DNA from: Anaspis maculata
Taxonomy: Eukaryota; Arthropoda; Insecta; Coleoptera; Scraptiidae
Direction: 5' to 3'
Assembly (NCBI GenBank): GCA_949128115.1
Contig: OX421962.1
Coordinates: forward strand, 61,607,787 to 61,671,786
DNA length: 64,000 nt
Position numbers and translations under genes: made by a program. The first letter of the stretch is position 1; the number at the start of each line of letters is the position of its first letter. The notes beneath the pieces were generated by a model. It was not told the DNA's origin and did not search any database. It saw nothing but the letters and a program-made list of their open reading frames with translations. Shown piece after piece: positions 46,332 through 58,703 of the stretch.

Positions 46332-49300
46332 TTATTTATTATTCGCCGTATCCAGAATGCTCTTGAAATCCGTGCTGATCCCGGGACTTTCAAAACTGGT
46401 CGAGGAACTGTTAAGCACGATATTCTCAGTTCTGGTCCTGTTGCTGCTGGTAGACCTTTCGGGCGCTCTAAAGAGTTCCTCGCCACTGTCGTCGTCCTCG
46501 TCATCCGAAGGAACTGAAACAAGTAAAGCATCGTCGTCTTCACAGAGGATAAGTTGGACACACTCTTATTCAATTTTTGTACTCACTCAAGTAGCTGGGA
46601 TGCCTGAATCGGTTTTTATATATCCTATACGCCACATATCCTACGACCGATAGAAGAGTAAGGGTGAAAATGATGACTACTATTCTGAACGTGTTCACCT
46701 ACAAGCAAAAAAGGCATCTATATAATTAATTGCTACAGATAATAAAAAGAAAAAAATTGGATTTTTTCAAGTTAGGTAAATTATAACTATACCACAGACT
46801 ATACTATCACTGAGATTTGAAAGAGCAAAGATGGCGGCGGATGAGAGCGACGCTGCTGGTGTCGCTTGCCAAAAATGTAGCGCTGTAATATACAGAATGG
46901 CCCAACGAAAACAGAACAGAGGGGTTTTCGGGCATTTCACCTCATTTTTCTGGAAAAAGCTCTGACAGGTCGATTTTTATATTGAGGGGGACATCCGAAA
47001 CATACATTGTCGAATTTTCATCTTAAGCCCCCTCACCTCCACCCACCCCAATTTCGAAGTTTCAAATGACACCTTGCGATACATCAAATTGAATAGAATG
47101 AAATTCTCTCGGAAATTCTTTTTCTGAAAAAAATATTTTAATAATTTTAAACCCCGCCCCCCTCTTCCTAAAATTGTCTGAGTTTCCAATGTAATATTCT
47201 TGACCTCTTAATTCTCTTTAGTACAGTCAACGTCATCCTGCGCAGCATCGAGGAAGAAAATTTTCTGTGTAAAAAGTGCCACCCAAATTCACCCGTTCAC
47301 TCCCCCACCCCAACTTCAAAATCTAAAATGACACTACCTACTTTGTGATACATTAAATTGAAGGGATCTAAATTCTTTTCCTGAATAAAATATTTTCAAA
47401 AAGCCTTCAAATACTCAGAATGTTCAATTTATTAAGGGAGGGGTTTAAAATTAAAAAAAAATTGTTTTCAGAAAGAGAAATCAATTCCTTTTCATTCGAT
47501 TCGATCACAAAGTAGGTGGTGTCTGTTAAATTTTGAAGTTGAAGGGGGGGGGGGAGAGGAAAGGGGTGAATTTGGGTAGCACTTTTCTCCACCGAAAATT
47601 TTCTCCTCAGATGCTATTTAGGATGACGCTGATTTAATTGAAGAGAATTGAGGGGTCGAGAATATAAAATGGGATAGAAATTTAGGAAGATGGGGTGGGG
47701 TTAAAAATTTTGAAAATTTTCAGAAAGAGAATTTTGATTTGAAGTATCACAAAGTAGATTGTGAGACTTTTCCCCATTTGACGGGCTTAAATTTGTAAAG
47801 TCAAGTTTGAGGACTCATAACTCTCAAATCAATCAATCAATCTTGATCTTTTTTTCAGCAGTTTAAAATACCGTATTCTTGGCATGAAGTATGCTGAACT
47901 ACTTTAATTTTTTATCGCTATTGTTTGTTATACATATAGGGTCGATATAAACATTTTGATTTGATTCTTTTGTACTATTTTGGATTAGACACATCAAATA
48001 TATGGGGCTCATATAGGTCGCGGGAACATAACCATCACCTTGGCACCCGCTATGGCAACGTTGCAGGCACGCCGGCACAACGAAGCGCCTCTTGCCAGCT
48101 TCTTGCCCACGCTTGCGCCTGATGGGGTGCCAAAGTACCACTGTAGAGATTCGCTTGTTTTTGACATTATTCAGTTCAATCTTGAGTTTAGCACATTAAT
48201 TTTTATGATAAAGCGACAATTGTTCAATAAATTATCTATATATTTATTACAACTTTTACAACTGAAGAAAATTGTATCAACAAGTAGGTACTAGTGAAAA
48301 TAACATCATACCATATACCCATCTTTAGCGCGCCATTTTTGTTCCCGCGATCTATACAGTTGGATAAACCTTTGGACCTCCTGTATATCCTTTTGTCTTA
48401 CAATATGTAAATATCAGAACTGATTGATATTTGATTGAAACCTTCACTCTGTCCTGTTAGAAATGCCAAACTCGAAAACCGAATTTTTGCTTTTTCATTT
48501 TATTTCATTTATTTATTTATTTATACTTTACAAACGACCTAATTTGAAAAAATTAAACAAATATTTTCTCGATTTTTTTTACATCTTAACTGTCACGTTT
48601 AGCTTTGATGTGAACTGCCAACATCTTCAAAAAATTTGAAGACAACATCTTCAGCCATAAGCGAAAAATCGCTAATTCCTTCGATTTTTTTTTCAAGTTA
48701 ATTTTATTAATATTAACAAATATGAGAAAAAATCGGTAAAAAACATCTTTTGTCGACAATTTTATAAGCTTGATTTTTTTATGGAATTAATTGATTATCT
48801 CTGATGGTTAGCAAACTGGATCGAAGGACCATTTTTCCAAGATGGCGGCTCGAGCGCAACAAGTAGAGTTGGGGACTTTTAGTATGTTCATCAGTCAGTG
48901 GCGTATTTATGGGGGTGGCATGGGGGGCATGTGCCCCCCCCCCCTAATCGATCTGTGATGATGATAATAATAATAAGAAGAAGGTATACCGGCAAAAGAA
49001 GAGGCGCGCTCCAATAATGTTGAAAATTTAAAAATGTATACCTAATTTCGTTGTATAATACGTAATAACGTTCTACCCTTTTACACAATAATTACTATTC
49101 GTCCAAATCTTTGCTGTTTATTGATGGATGGAGGCATTTTGTCATTTTCAACAGTAGCTGCAATCTATTCCTTGGACTTCAATTACACTAGATACAAAAT
49201 CCCCGTGTTGAAAAACGCAGCAAAAAGAAGTTAGATAGGTATTGATAAAAAAAACTCTGAGTGTCCAATATGTGACCCCGTTTGGCCGTAACTTTTCATC

Positions 49301-49964
49301 CCGTGAACCGATTTCCACCATTTCTTTTTTAAATAGCAAGATAACCTGTATTTCAAAGACGAATAAATATTATTATTATTAACGCCTAAAATATACAGTC
49401 CACTTTTTTTTACCAGTGTGGTGCAAATTGCAAACACCTTCGCATTCACGAAAAAAAATATCCACTCACACTTGAATCATATTCGTAGACTTCTTCCCAG
49501 TCTTTCATAACTATCATCCTGACTGAACGAATATTGATGTCATCTTTTCTAACACCCCTGGAGACACAGTTGTACAATCCTCTGTCATCATCAGAAACGG
49601 CCTGAAAAGTACAATAAAATTGAAGTTCGACGCTCCTTGCGCAACTTTGCATCAAACAACATACCTTAATGGTGAGATTTCCGGAAAGCACTTCGAATCT
49701 AAACTTCGCATTGTCGTAACTATTCCCAGGGCCCACGATAGTGTTCTTCTCGTCCAAGTGCCAATATAGAAAATTGTGACTTTCATCATTACTCCGACAA
49801 AGTAACGTGACAGTCTCTCCGTAAGGGACTTCCTGAGTTAGCACCGTCTTGATTTTACCACCACCTGATGCATTCACTTCCACCGGAAGAGCACTAGAAT
49901 GCAGCAGAACCGAAGTGAGACAAGACACAAATACCACGAGCATTGATCTATAGTCGCGACTCAT
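46332..49964 (-). CDS. Single-Ig-domain, single-pass membrane protein, unrecognised family
   Basis: Four exons: 49964-49665, 49601-49470, 46698-46587 and 46513-46332. All phases close (726 nt, 241 aa). A signal peptide (MLVVFVSCLTSVLLHSSALP) is followed by one Ig-like domain. The first Cys is in VTLLCRSND, the core Trp in LYWHLDE, and the D-x-G-x-Y-x-C motif is DRGLYNCVSRG. A membrane helix (IVVIIFTLTLLSVVGYVAY) begins exon 3. The cytoplasmic tail is acidic then Ser/Thr-rich (SDDEDDDSGEE) and ends TANNK. The split of the Ig domain by a phase-0 intron is common in this superfamily. It is probably a cell-surface adhesion or receptor protein. I cannot name the gene. Intron 2 (2.8 kb) holds a foldback element and the 48016-48352 element. 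Confidence 0.82.
46980..47800. mobile_element. Degenerate foldback in intron 2 of the Ig gene
   Basis: The left half has CCCACCCC-AATTTCGAAGTTTCAAATGACAC-type tracts, repeated once more near 47310. The right half has inverse tracts such as ACAAAGTAGGTGGTGTC and TTTGAAGTTGAAGGGGGG. Paired blocks recur several times, so the structure is an imperfect inverted and direct repeat. Confidence 0.5.
48016..48352 (+). mobile_element. DNA element with GGTCGCGGGAAC ends
   Basis: The terminal inverted ends are GGTCGCGGGAACATAA and TTTGTTCCCGCGATC. Related pieces occur at 22415-22545 and 23500-23890. It has no coding capacity. Confidence 0.65.
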
Positions 49965-50559
49965 TTGTGGATGAGAAAAAAAAGCGTCGAAGTGTGGAAA
50001 TCTTACAATGGCAATTGGAACTGTTTGGTTTCATTCAAAGAGAAAAATACTAGAATAAAGTTCCTTGTGACCTGTCGCACACACTGACGAGCGTCGCGAC
50101 GTCATGCGACCGAAATGCGTGTAAATTTAGATCAGTCACACAGTCAACATCTACGTAGATAGAACATTTTCCCAAGTGAAGCCAAAAGACGAGCCCTAAA
50201 TTTAAAATTAGAATTGCAATGTGTCCCATCCTAGAGATGATGGATTAATTACAGCGGCAATAAATTATACAATGCACGCAGAGCGTCGTGAGATAAGCGT
50301 TGCAAAATTAATTGCGACATTGTGAAAACTTCAAATCGCTCATTAAATAAACAATCAACTGCCCAACATGCTCAAAAAGGGGAAACTGGGCTATGAACTT
50401 GAAAAATCGGTTGTATCACCCTCAAATAACTTTCCCGCCAAGTAACAATATAAGGAACAGATAGAAATTTTTGTTCGAGACGACCCATCGGGTAAGAAGT
50501 TGAAATAGAATTCGAGTGAAATACTGAAACAAAAAATTTGAAGCGTCTTCATAAAAATC

Positions 50560-51105
50560 ATCATACAAAAATTGATACTCCTCGTTGGTTGGTGGGTCTC
50601 ACTCGCTTCCTAAGAAACATACAGGGTGCAGGGTGCCAAAGTTCACTTTTTTCGATTTTTCAAAATTTTTAACTTGAGAACCATTAACCCAAATTAGCTC
50701 AAATTCAGCATAGGCTAGTTTATCGGAATCATCTACCTACCTGCTAAATTTCGAAATAATCCAATCAGTAGTTTAGGAGTTATAAGGGTCATTAATTTGG
50801 AAGCATCTGAAGAACCTTTAAAACTCCCATGTTCTCTCCAGAACTCCTACGCGACTGACTGGATTCTTCAGAAATTTGGCACATAGGTAGATGACTCCGA
50901 CAAACCAGCCTGTGCGCTGTGCTAAGTTTAAGCCAATTTGATTGACTGGTTCGCAAGTTACAAGTTTTTAAAAGCGAAAGAGATAAACTTTGATACCCTG
51001 TATCTTTCTTAGGAAGCGAGTGAGAGGCATTTTCCGAATGAAGGAGGATGAGGAGAATCTTCTACCAAAGTTTGATCGGTTAAAACTGAAACACCCTGTA
51101 TAATC
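50560..51105. mobile_element. Foldback element related to the one at 37440-38270
   Basis: CACTCGCTTCCTAAGAAA-ATACAGGGTG near 50600 pairs with ACCCTGTATCTTTCTTAGGAAGCGAGTG near 50993. A further pair straddles the centre at about 50790 (ATCATCTACCTACCT against AGGTAGATGACT). The right end is CACCCTGTATA. The left end is unclear. Confidence 0.6.
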
Positions 51106-51244
51106 TGGCGCCTTAAATAATACTTAATCTACTCCCGTACCGTACTGGACACTTTCCGACATAAGACGGTTATCGTCACACGACTCCTTCCTTTGGGACT
51201 CTCCTCCACTGCGTTCGTCGTGCCCCAAGAGTCTAAAACAGTCG

Positions 51245-52647
51245 TATACAGGGTGATTCACCACCAAATGGACATAGCTCAAGGGCAGGTCCAGTTTTTC
51301 CAGGCGAACCTGGATCTGGCTTTGAAATTTTTCTAACGCTGTTCGTTTCGAAGCTACAGGGTGATTCATGTATTTCGTAGAATTTTTTGACAGGCCATAA
51401 CTTTTGAACAACCCAACAGATTGGTTTGAAATTTTGTGGGTTTATTCTTCTATTGATATCTGACACATCGCTTTATCAAAGAGTTCAAAATTTTCAGGGC
51501 CGGCCTTGGAAAAACAATTTGAAAGCTTTTTTCAATAAAGACACTCCGTATGCATATTATTCAAAATTCATTTTCATATTCAGAAACAACATGAAACATT
51601 CTATCAATATCGCGAAAAAAATTGCTTGGCACCATATTAAGCTGTCAAAAGAAAATTGATAATCCTGATGATTTTTGAGGTTAGGATTTTTTGTAAATTA
51701 TTATTTCAAAATATTCACAAATGATCAATTATGGCCCCAAATTTCAGCTATTTCGTCACAAAAAGAAAAATTACATTTTTCTCGTTTTCTCAGTTGTAAC
51801 AAAAAGTTTCAGCCGAATTTAAAAAAAAATATTATAACGTCCCTCTGATTCACTTCTTTCCCAAATTGAGCTAAGAATAAGAAACAAATCAAAAATTTTT
51901 TGAAAATTTTGATGAAATTTTTTGTTACTTCTGAGAAAACGAGAAAAATGTCATTTTCATGTGTCTGACAAAACGGCTGAAATTCAGGGCCATAATAGAT
52001 CATTTGCAAGTATTTGAAAATATTAATTTAGAAAAAATCCTAACCTCAAAAATCTTGCGATTGTCAAAATTTTCTTGACAGCTCAATGGTGCCAAGCAAT
52101 TTTTTTTGCGATATTATTAGCATGTTTAATGTAGTTTCCGATTTTGAAAATGAAATTCGAAAAACATGCATACAGAATGTCAAACCAGCCATACATACAT
52201 ACATACATACATAGCCAAACCATTCGCGCTGCCCTGTGTGGGTTCGAATCCTACTTCATCCATGGATATTTTGTGCTGTCCCCGAGGTTGCATGGTAGAG
52301 CAGCTTATAGCTGAATGCCGCCTCGTAAAATAAGACAATTAAATAAAATGTCTTTTTCAGAAAAAAGCTTTGGAGTTTTTTTTACAAGGCCGGCCCTGGA
52401 AACTTCAAACTGTTTGATAGGGCGATGTGTCAGATATCAATGGAAAAATCAACCCATAAAATTTCAATCCAATCCATTTGGTCGTTCTGAAGATACGGCT
52501 TGTCAAAAAATTCGACAACATACATGAATCACCCTGTAACTTCGAATCTAACAGTGTTAGAAAAATTTCAAAGCCAGATCCTGGTTCGCCTGGTAAAACT
52601 GGACCTACCCTTAGGCTATGTCCATTTGGTGGTGAATCACCCTGTAT
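51245..52647. mobile_element. 1.4-kb foldback element with TATACAGGGTG ends
   Basis: TATACAGGGTGATTCACCAC at left and GTGGTGAATCACCCTGTATA at right are exact inverses. The arms pair over about 600 nt, for example GGCCGGCC near 51500 and 52390. The right arm is interrupted by a (TACA)n run and a truncated SINE. Confidence 0.8.
52189..52352 (+). repeat. (ACAT)n tract followed by a 5'-truncated SINE copy
   Basis: About six ACAT units are followed by the same tRNA-derived sequence as 16199-16368, with the B box GGTTCGAATCC at 52241-52251. The A box is missing. Confidence 0.75.
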
Positions 52648-52745
52648 ATGACAAACCTCGTCTTATTAAACTCGTATAATAATATACTATTATCCACCTT
52701 GGTGTATAACATAATTTCGCTATGATGAACTAAAAACGTTGTTCA

Positions 52746-54350
52746 CCTTGGACTTTGAAAAGTAGGTAGATAGGAATAAGTCGACTGGATTTCAGAAATG
52801 TTAGCTGCTTGGATCGTTCTTGAATGCCAGTTTTGATTAGAGATTTAGTCCAGGAATTTTAGCTGTTAAAATCGCAAATAGCGAACAAAAATGAAAGCGA
52901 GCCGGATTTTTGTATATAAGCTCAGTTAGGCCTGTAGTTCAACATAGTAAAAGTCCTCAAGAATCCGGTGTGAGCTTCGGCCGTTGTGGCCTCGAGAAGA
53001 ACTTGAGGATCAGTTTTTTGCGTATATCTCGTGAACAACGGCACTTAGGAAGAAAGTGCTTGGAAAGAAATTGTTGAAAATTTTATTGTCTATAAGAAAG
53101 GTCCTTACACATTCCATCGTCAGTCCACTCCTTCTTCGTCAAAACACAAGAAAATTAAAATAATCCAGATGCTCGATGCTGAAGACTGTATGGACCTTGA
53201 GTTTTATGATGGCGGAGTGCCACCTCGTAGATGTGTTGGTCGGTCCACTATTTCTTGATTGAAACTGGAAGTCATCAATACGAACTATGCCGGCGGCATA
53301 TACAGGGTGAAATAAAAATAAAAAGTTGAACATTTGTACCTCAAGAACCAAAATAGGTAAAGACATGTAAATCGCCATAAATAATTCTGATTTCATGGTC
53401 ATAAAGTCATCGTAAACTTGAATTAGATATCTTGAGCCGTTCTTGAAATATCTTCAAAACACTGAAGTTGTTACCGAAAAAAGTATTTTTTTCGCCTACT
53501 CATCAGAAAAAAAGTTGACTGTGTTTTTTCTAAAAGTAGTTGGCCTAGAAAGTGTTTTTTACTATTATTTAATTTTTAATGTTATTTATCATTGTTTCGA
53601 TTCAAAACACAAAGTCTCGATTCAATATCTGAAGAATTACTGATATACGGAAAACTAGTTTTTTCTCGTAACGACTTCAGTCTTCTGAAGATATGTCAGA
53701 AACGGCTCAACATATTTGATCCAAATTTACGACGACTTCATGACCATGTAATAAGGAATATTTTTGGCGATTTATATGTCTTCACCTATTTTGGTTCTTG
53801 AGGTACAAATGTTCAACTTTTTATTTTTATTTCACCCTGTACCTATATGCCGCCGGCATAGTTCGTATTGATGGCTTCAAGTTTCAATCAAGAAATAGTG
53901 GACCAACCAACACATCTACGAGGTGGCACTCCGCCATCATGAAACTCAAGGTCCATACAGTCTTCAGCATCGAGCATCTGGATTATTTTAATTTTCTTGT
54001 GTTTTGACGAAGAAGGAGTGGACTGACGATGAAATGTGTGAGTACCTTTCTTATAGACAATAAAATTCCCAACAATTTTTCCTGGGACACTTTCTTCCTA
54101 AGTGCCATTGTTCACGAGATATACGCGAAAAACTGATCCTCAAGTTCTTCTCGAGACCACAACGGCCGAAGCTCACATCGGATTCTTGAGGACTTTCACT
54201 ATGTTAAACTACATGCTTAACTGAGCTTATATACAAAAATCCGGCTCGCTTTCATTTTTGTTCGCTATTTTTTCCAAAATTCCTGGACTAATTGGTCTTT
54301 TCTAACATTTCTTTCTGGAATCCAGCCGACTTCCTAGCGGAGCCGTATGA
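52746..54350. mobile_element. 1.6-kb foldback element
   Basis: The left arm (about 52746-53425) is the inverse of the right arm (about 53715-54350). For example, both arms translate in opposite directions to the same AAGIVRIDxFxFQSRNSGP stretch, which is a property of the repeat rather than a gene. Its right half recurs at 57254-58010. Confidence 0.8.
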
Positions 54351-54510
54351 ATTATTTCGCTCCCAACTGTACCTACAAAGGGGGTGATTGCTTCGCCATT
54401 TCAACACCAGACAAGTTGTATTTTCTGGGCAAACTACTAACAGTCATTTACTGATGCCCGATTGCGCAAACTGGTATCAAATATTTCAGTTCAGTACCAA
54501 ACATTAATAG
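53586..54510 (+). repeat. Direct repeat copy 1 flanking the retrotransposon
   Basis: 925 bp, almost identical to 57254-58174. The only length difference I see is 4 extra bases near 53841. Confidence 0.9.
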
Positions 54511-57253
54511 TTTGTTAAACATTACATTAATAATTACTTACCTTGGCTTCTGTTTACTGTCCTCCTGGACAACCAATCAAGAGTGAACAGTTTGACGATT
54601 TTTTCAAGACACTTGGGAGCAAATTTCTGGCTGGTGGAGACTACAATTCTAAGCATCCGTACTGGGCATCGCGACTGACTACCCCAAGAGGCAGACAGCT
54701 GTATCAAGCGATGCAAATGAATAGCATGTACCCACTTACAACTGGACAACCAACATACTGGCCGACGGATTCTTGTAAAGTACCCGACCTGCTCGACTTC
54801 TGCATGATAGGAGGGATCAGCAGCAATTACTTCGAGATCGAGCCCTCCTGGGACCTATCTTCTGACCACTCTCCGATCATCGTTACGTACAGAACAGCCG
54901 TAACAAAGCAAATCAAGCAATTGTCTCTGACTAACAGAAACACGAACTGGGCAATGTTCAGAGAGTATGTACAGGGAGAGTTGAGGATGGATATCCCACT
55001 CAAAAGTGGAGCAGACATTGAAGTGGCCGTTCAGCAGTTCTCGAGTGTACTGCGTGCCGCGGCGGCTCGAGCTACTCCACGGGCGGAGCACGACCGGGCG
55101 GGAAGAGAAAGGCTTCCGAAAGACATACAGGACAGAATCGACGAGAAAAGAAAACTGCGTAAGAGATGGCAGGAGACTCGGGCCCCAGCTGATAAGACGG
55201 AATTGAATGTGGCAACAAGAAAAGTGAAACTGTTATTGATGAACCACCGAAATGACGGAATCTACAACTATCTTAGCAACCTTTCATCCTCCGAGGCTGG
55301 AGATTACTCACTCTGGAAGGCTACGAGAAAACTTAAACGTCCGCAAATACGCATTCCTCCTATCAGAAAAACCCAGGGTGGATGGGCCAAAAGTGATGAA
55401 GAGAAGGCCGATGCTTTCGCGGATCACCTCAGTGACGTATTCAAGCCATTTCCAGCCATGATACCACCAGAAGAGGAAAGAAAAATTAACCACTTCCTTG
55501 AAGCCCCGTTACAGCTCGACCTTCCTATTGACAACTTCATCAAGAGGAACATTCTCAAAATAATAAAAAAAACTCAAACCCAGGAAGGCGCCAGGAAGAG
55601 ATGGAATAACGGGAAAAATGATGAGAGAATTGCCGGAGGAAGGTATTCGTCTCTTCACAATGATTGCCAACTCCATAATAAGAACAAGCCACTACCCATC
55701 AACTTGGAAGGAGGCTAAAATTATCGTTATACCAAAGCCGGGCAAAGATGTCACCCAGGTAACATCCTACCGTCCAATTAGCCTCTTATCGGTTCCTTCA
55801 AAAGTGTTCGAGACGTTGCTTCTGGAGAGGATTCGGCCTATCCTGGATGTGCGTGGATTGATCCCTGGACACCAGTTTGGTTTCCGTCGACAGCATTCGA
55901 CGTGCGAGCAAGTCCATCGCGTGGCAGCTAAAATCCGCAATGATCTCGAAACCAAGCGATACTGCTCCGCCGCCTTCTTGGACGTTTCCCAAGCCTTTGA
56001 CAAGGTATGGCATCGTGGGCTACTCTACAAAATCAAGAGGGATCTCCTTCCCGGGTCTACGAGATCCTTCGAAGCTACCTGTCAGACAGAAGGTTCACCG
56101 TTGGGTTCGGGGTAGCTGAGACATCCCTTAGAAGCATTGAGTCGGGAGTACCCCAAGGGAGCGTCCTTGGTCCGGTCCTGTACCTGCTGTTCACAAGAGA
56201 CTTACCAACATGCAGGAATACGGTTCTGGCAACTTTTGCCGACGACACGGCCGTAATGTCTTCACATAGAGATCCTACCATTGCTTCGACCAATCTTCAA
56301 ACCCACTTAAACAAAATAGAGAAGTGGCTAAATACCTGGCGGATCAAGGCAAACACGCTAAAGTCTGAGCACGTGACATTTACTCTCAACAGAGCCACAT
56401 GTCCCTCCGTTACGTTGAATGGCGAAGTCTTACCACAGAAGGAGGAAATCCGATACCTGGGCATGCACCTAGACAGACGGCTGACGTGGGCCGGTCATGT
56501 CTGGAAAAAGCGCCTACAACTTGGGCACACCAGGAGGAAGCTCCACTGGCTGCTGCGACGAGGATCCGGTCTGTCCCTTGAGAACAAAGTCCTTTTGTAC
56601 AAGACTGTGATAAAGCCTGTGTGGACATACGGTATACAGCTGTGGGGATCGGCTAGCGCCTCAAATATCATGAAAATTCAACGTTTCCAAAATAAGATGC
56701 TCAGGGACATAGCGGAAGCTCCATGGTACGTTCCAAACTGGGTGTTGCATCAGGACCTGAACGTCGCAACAGTACAGGAAGAAATATCCCGATACAGCAC
56801 TAGATACAGGGCCAAGCTCGAGTCTCATCCAAATACTCTAGCTGGAGAGATGCTCGTCGAGCCGAGGGTGAAGAGGCTGAAGAGAAGCAGTCCGCTCGAA
56901 TTACCAGACCGATTCTTATAGCCAGTGATGAGCGAACGAGATCGCCCCATCCGCGATGCCTGCCACTACTTCAGAATGGCTTCTGTAGTCTGCTTTTTAT
57001 TTGTATTATAAGTACTCATTTTATGTTCCGCGTGATTTATGTTTGTTAAGTCTGTTAAGGTGTTTGTGTCTTGACATTGATTTTATTTATATTAATTGAA
57101 ATTTTTTAACATGTCATGTACATAGTCAATGCATTGGGGGAGCAGACAGTGGTCTCTCCCCTTCCAGAGTGTTAAGTGTCGTATGAATTATTGAATGTCA
57201 CCCGTGACAGATTGTAATTAAATTTGGATGTTGAAAAAAAAAAAAAAAAAAAA
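54511..57253 (+). mobile_element. Jockey-like non-LTR retrotransposon, 5'-truncated
   Basis: It begins exactly where direct repeat copy 1 ends. It carries the C-terminal part of an endonuclease and a reverse transcriptase ORF, then a 3' UTR of about 330 bp and a poly(A) tail at about 57237-57253. ORF1 and the start of the endonuclease are missing, as is usual for 5'-truncated insertions. Confidence 0.9.
54543..56921 (+). pseudogene. Broken endonuclease / reverse transcriptase ORF of the retrotransposon
   Basis: The segment in the first frame (54543 to about 55590) begins inside the endonuclease (ASVYCPPGQPI; LAGGDYNSKH; SDHSPIIVTY). The RT follows in two other segments: 55618 to about 56060 (SYRPISLLS, FGFRRQHSTCEQ, FLDVSQAFDKVWH) and about 56060-56921 (SGVPQGSVLGP, the catalytic TFADDTAV, YLGMHLDRRLTW). 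The reading frame changes near 55590 and again near 56050, so no intact protein can be made. The motifs fit the jockey clade of arthropod LINEs. A stop codon lies just upstream of the first motif, consistent with the truncation point being close by. Confidence 0.88.
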
Positions 57254-58174
57254 TTATCATTGTTTCGATTCAAAACACAAAGTCTCGATTCAATATCTGA
57301 AGAATTACTGATATACGGAAAACTAGTTTTTTCTCGTAACGACTTCAGTCTTCTGAAGATATGTCAGAAACGGCTCAACATATTTGATCCAAATTTACGA
57401 CGACTTCATGACCATGTAATAAGGAATATTTTTGGCGATTTATATGTCTTCACCTATTTTGGTTCTTGAGGTACAAATGTTCAACTTTTTATTTTTATTT
57501 CACCCTGTATATGCCGCCGGCATAGTTCGTATTGATGGCTTCAAGTTTCAATCAAGAAATAGTGGACCAACCAACACATCTACGAGGTGGCACTCCGCCA
57601 TCATGAAACTCAAGGTCCATACAGTCTTCAGCATCGAGCATCTGGATTATTTTAATTTTCTTGTGTTTTGACGAAGAAGGAGTGGACTGACGATGAAATG
57701 TGTGAGTACCTTTCTTATAGACAATAAAATTCCCAACAATTTTTCCTGGGACACTTTCTTCCTAAGTGCCATTGTTCACGAGATATACGCGAAAAACTGA
57801 TCCTCAAGTTCTTCTCGAGACCACAACGGCCGAAGCTCACATCGGATTCTTGAGGACTTTCACTATGTTAAACTACATGCTTAACTGAGCTTATATACAA
57901 AAATCCGGCTCGCTTTCATTTTTGTTCGCTATTTTTTCCAAAATTCCTGGACTAATTGGTCTTTTCTAACATTTCTTTCTGGAATCCAGCCGACTTCCTA
58001 GCGGAGCCGTATGAATTATTTCGCTCCCAACTGTACCTACAAAGGGGGTGATTGCTTCGCCATTTCAACACCAGACAAGTTGTATTTTCTGGGCAAACTA
58101 CTAACAGTCATTTACTGATGCCCGATTGCGCAAACTGGTATCAAATATTTCAGTTCAGTACCAAACATTAATAG
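57254..58174 (+). repeat. Direct repeat copy 2, immediately after the poly(A) tail
   Basis: 921 bp, starting TTATCATTGTTTCG right after the A-tract and ending ACATTAATAG, the same end as copy 1. See 53586-54510. Confidence 0.9.
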
Positions 58175-58326
58175 GATTATCCAGGGAATATACTCGGAAT
58201 GCCAATGCCTAATAACTCCCAGCGATTATTTGTGTACCGAGATAACTTGTCGCTTTTTTATTAAAAAAAAGAAGACAGTTCAGATAAAATGTAGGATTAT
58301 GCAAGCCAAAATAAAAGCTATTAACA

Positions 58327-58525
58327 TGTCAAACTGTTTATAGGTACATGAACTTGTTTCATTTAGTGGAGAAGACAAAACAAGTAGCAAAGTCCTCCGA
58401 GGGTGAGTATCATGAGCGCATTTTCGGAGTGCAGATGAGTAGACTGTTTTGTTGGAACAGATTGTCCCCAAAGTACCACAAGAAATCATCAATATTTATT
58501 AAAACACGAGTAGTCAAGAATAAAT
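58327..58525 (+). CDS. Small ORF of about 59 codons, unrecognised
   Basis: ATG at about 58348 opens MNLFHLVEKTKQVAKSSEGE and closes at TAA near 58525. An acceptor-like TTTATAG lies just before it, and an internal GAGG|GTGAGT looks like a donor. I see no domain and cannot tell whether it is coding. Confidence 0.2.
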
Positions 58526-58703
58526 AAAAACAACACATCAACCAAAACTAGTGAACATTTTCGAGCAGAAAGGGCAGGTGCGCATGCTTGAAAACTTCAA
58601 ATTTTGAGAACTTCCGTACACCTGTCAGTTGAATGGCAACGCTGCATGCTCTGTCTAGCCGCCTGACCAACTACTGGCTCCTGGCTGTCACGTTTACACA
58701 TAC

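Noticed and set aside
53139..54007. Two ORFs encoding nearly the same peptide on opposite strands, and the same peptide again at 57432-57671
   Set aside because: This follows from the inverted arms of the foldback and its duplicated right half. No protein family is recognised.
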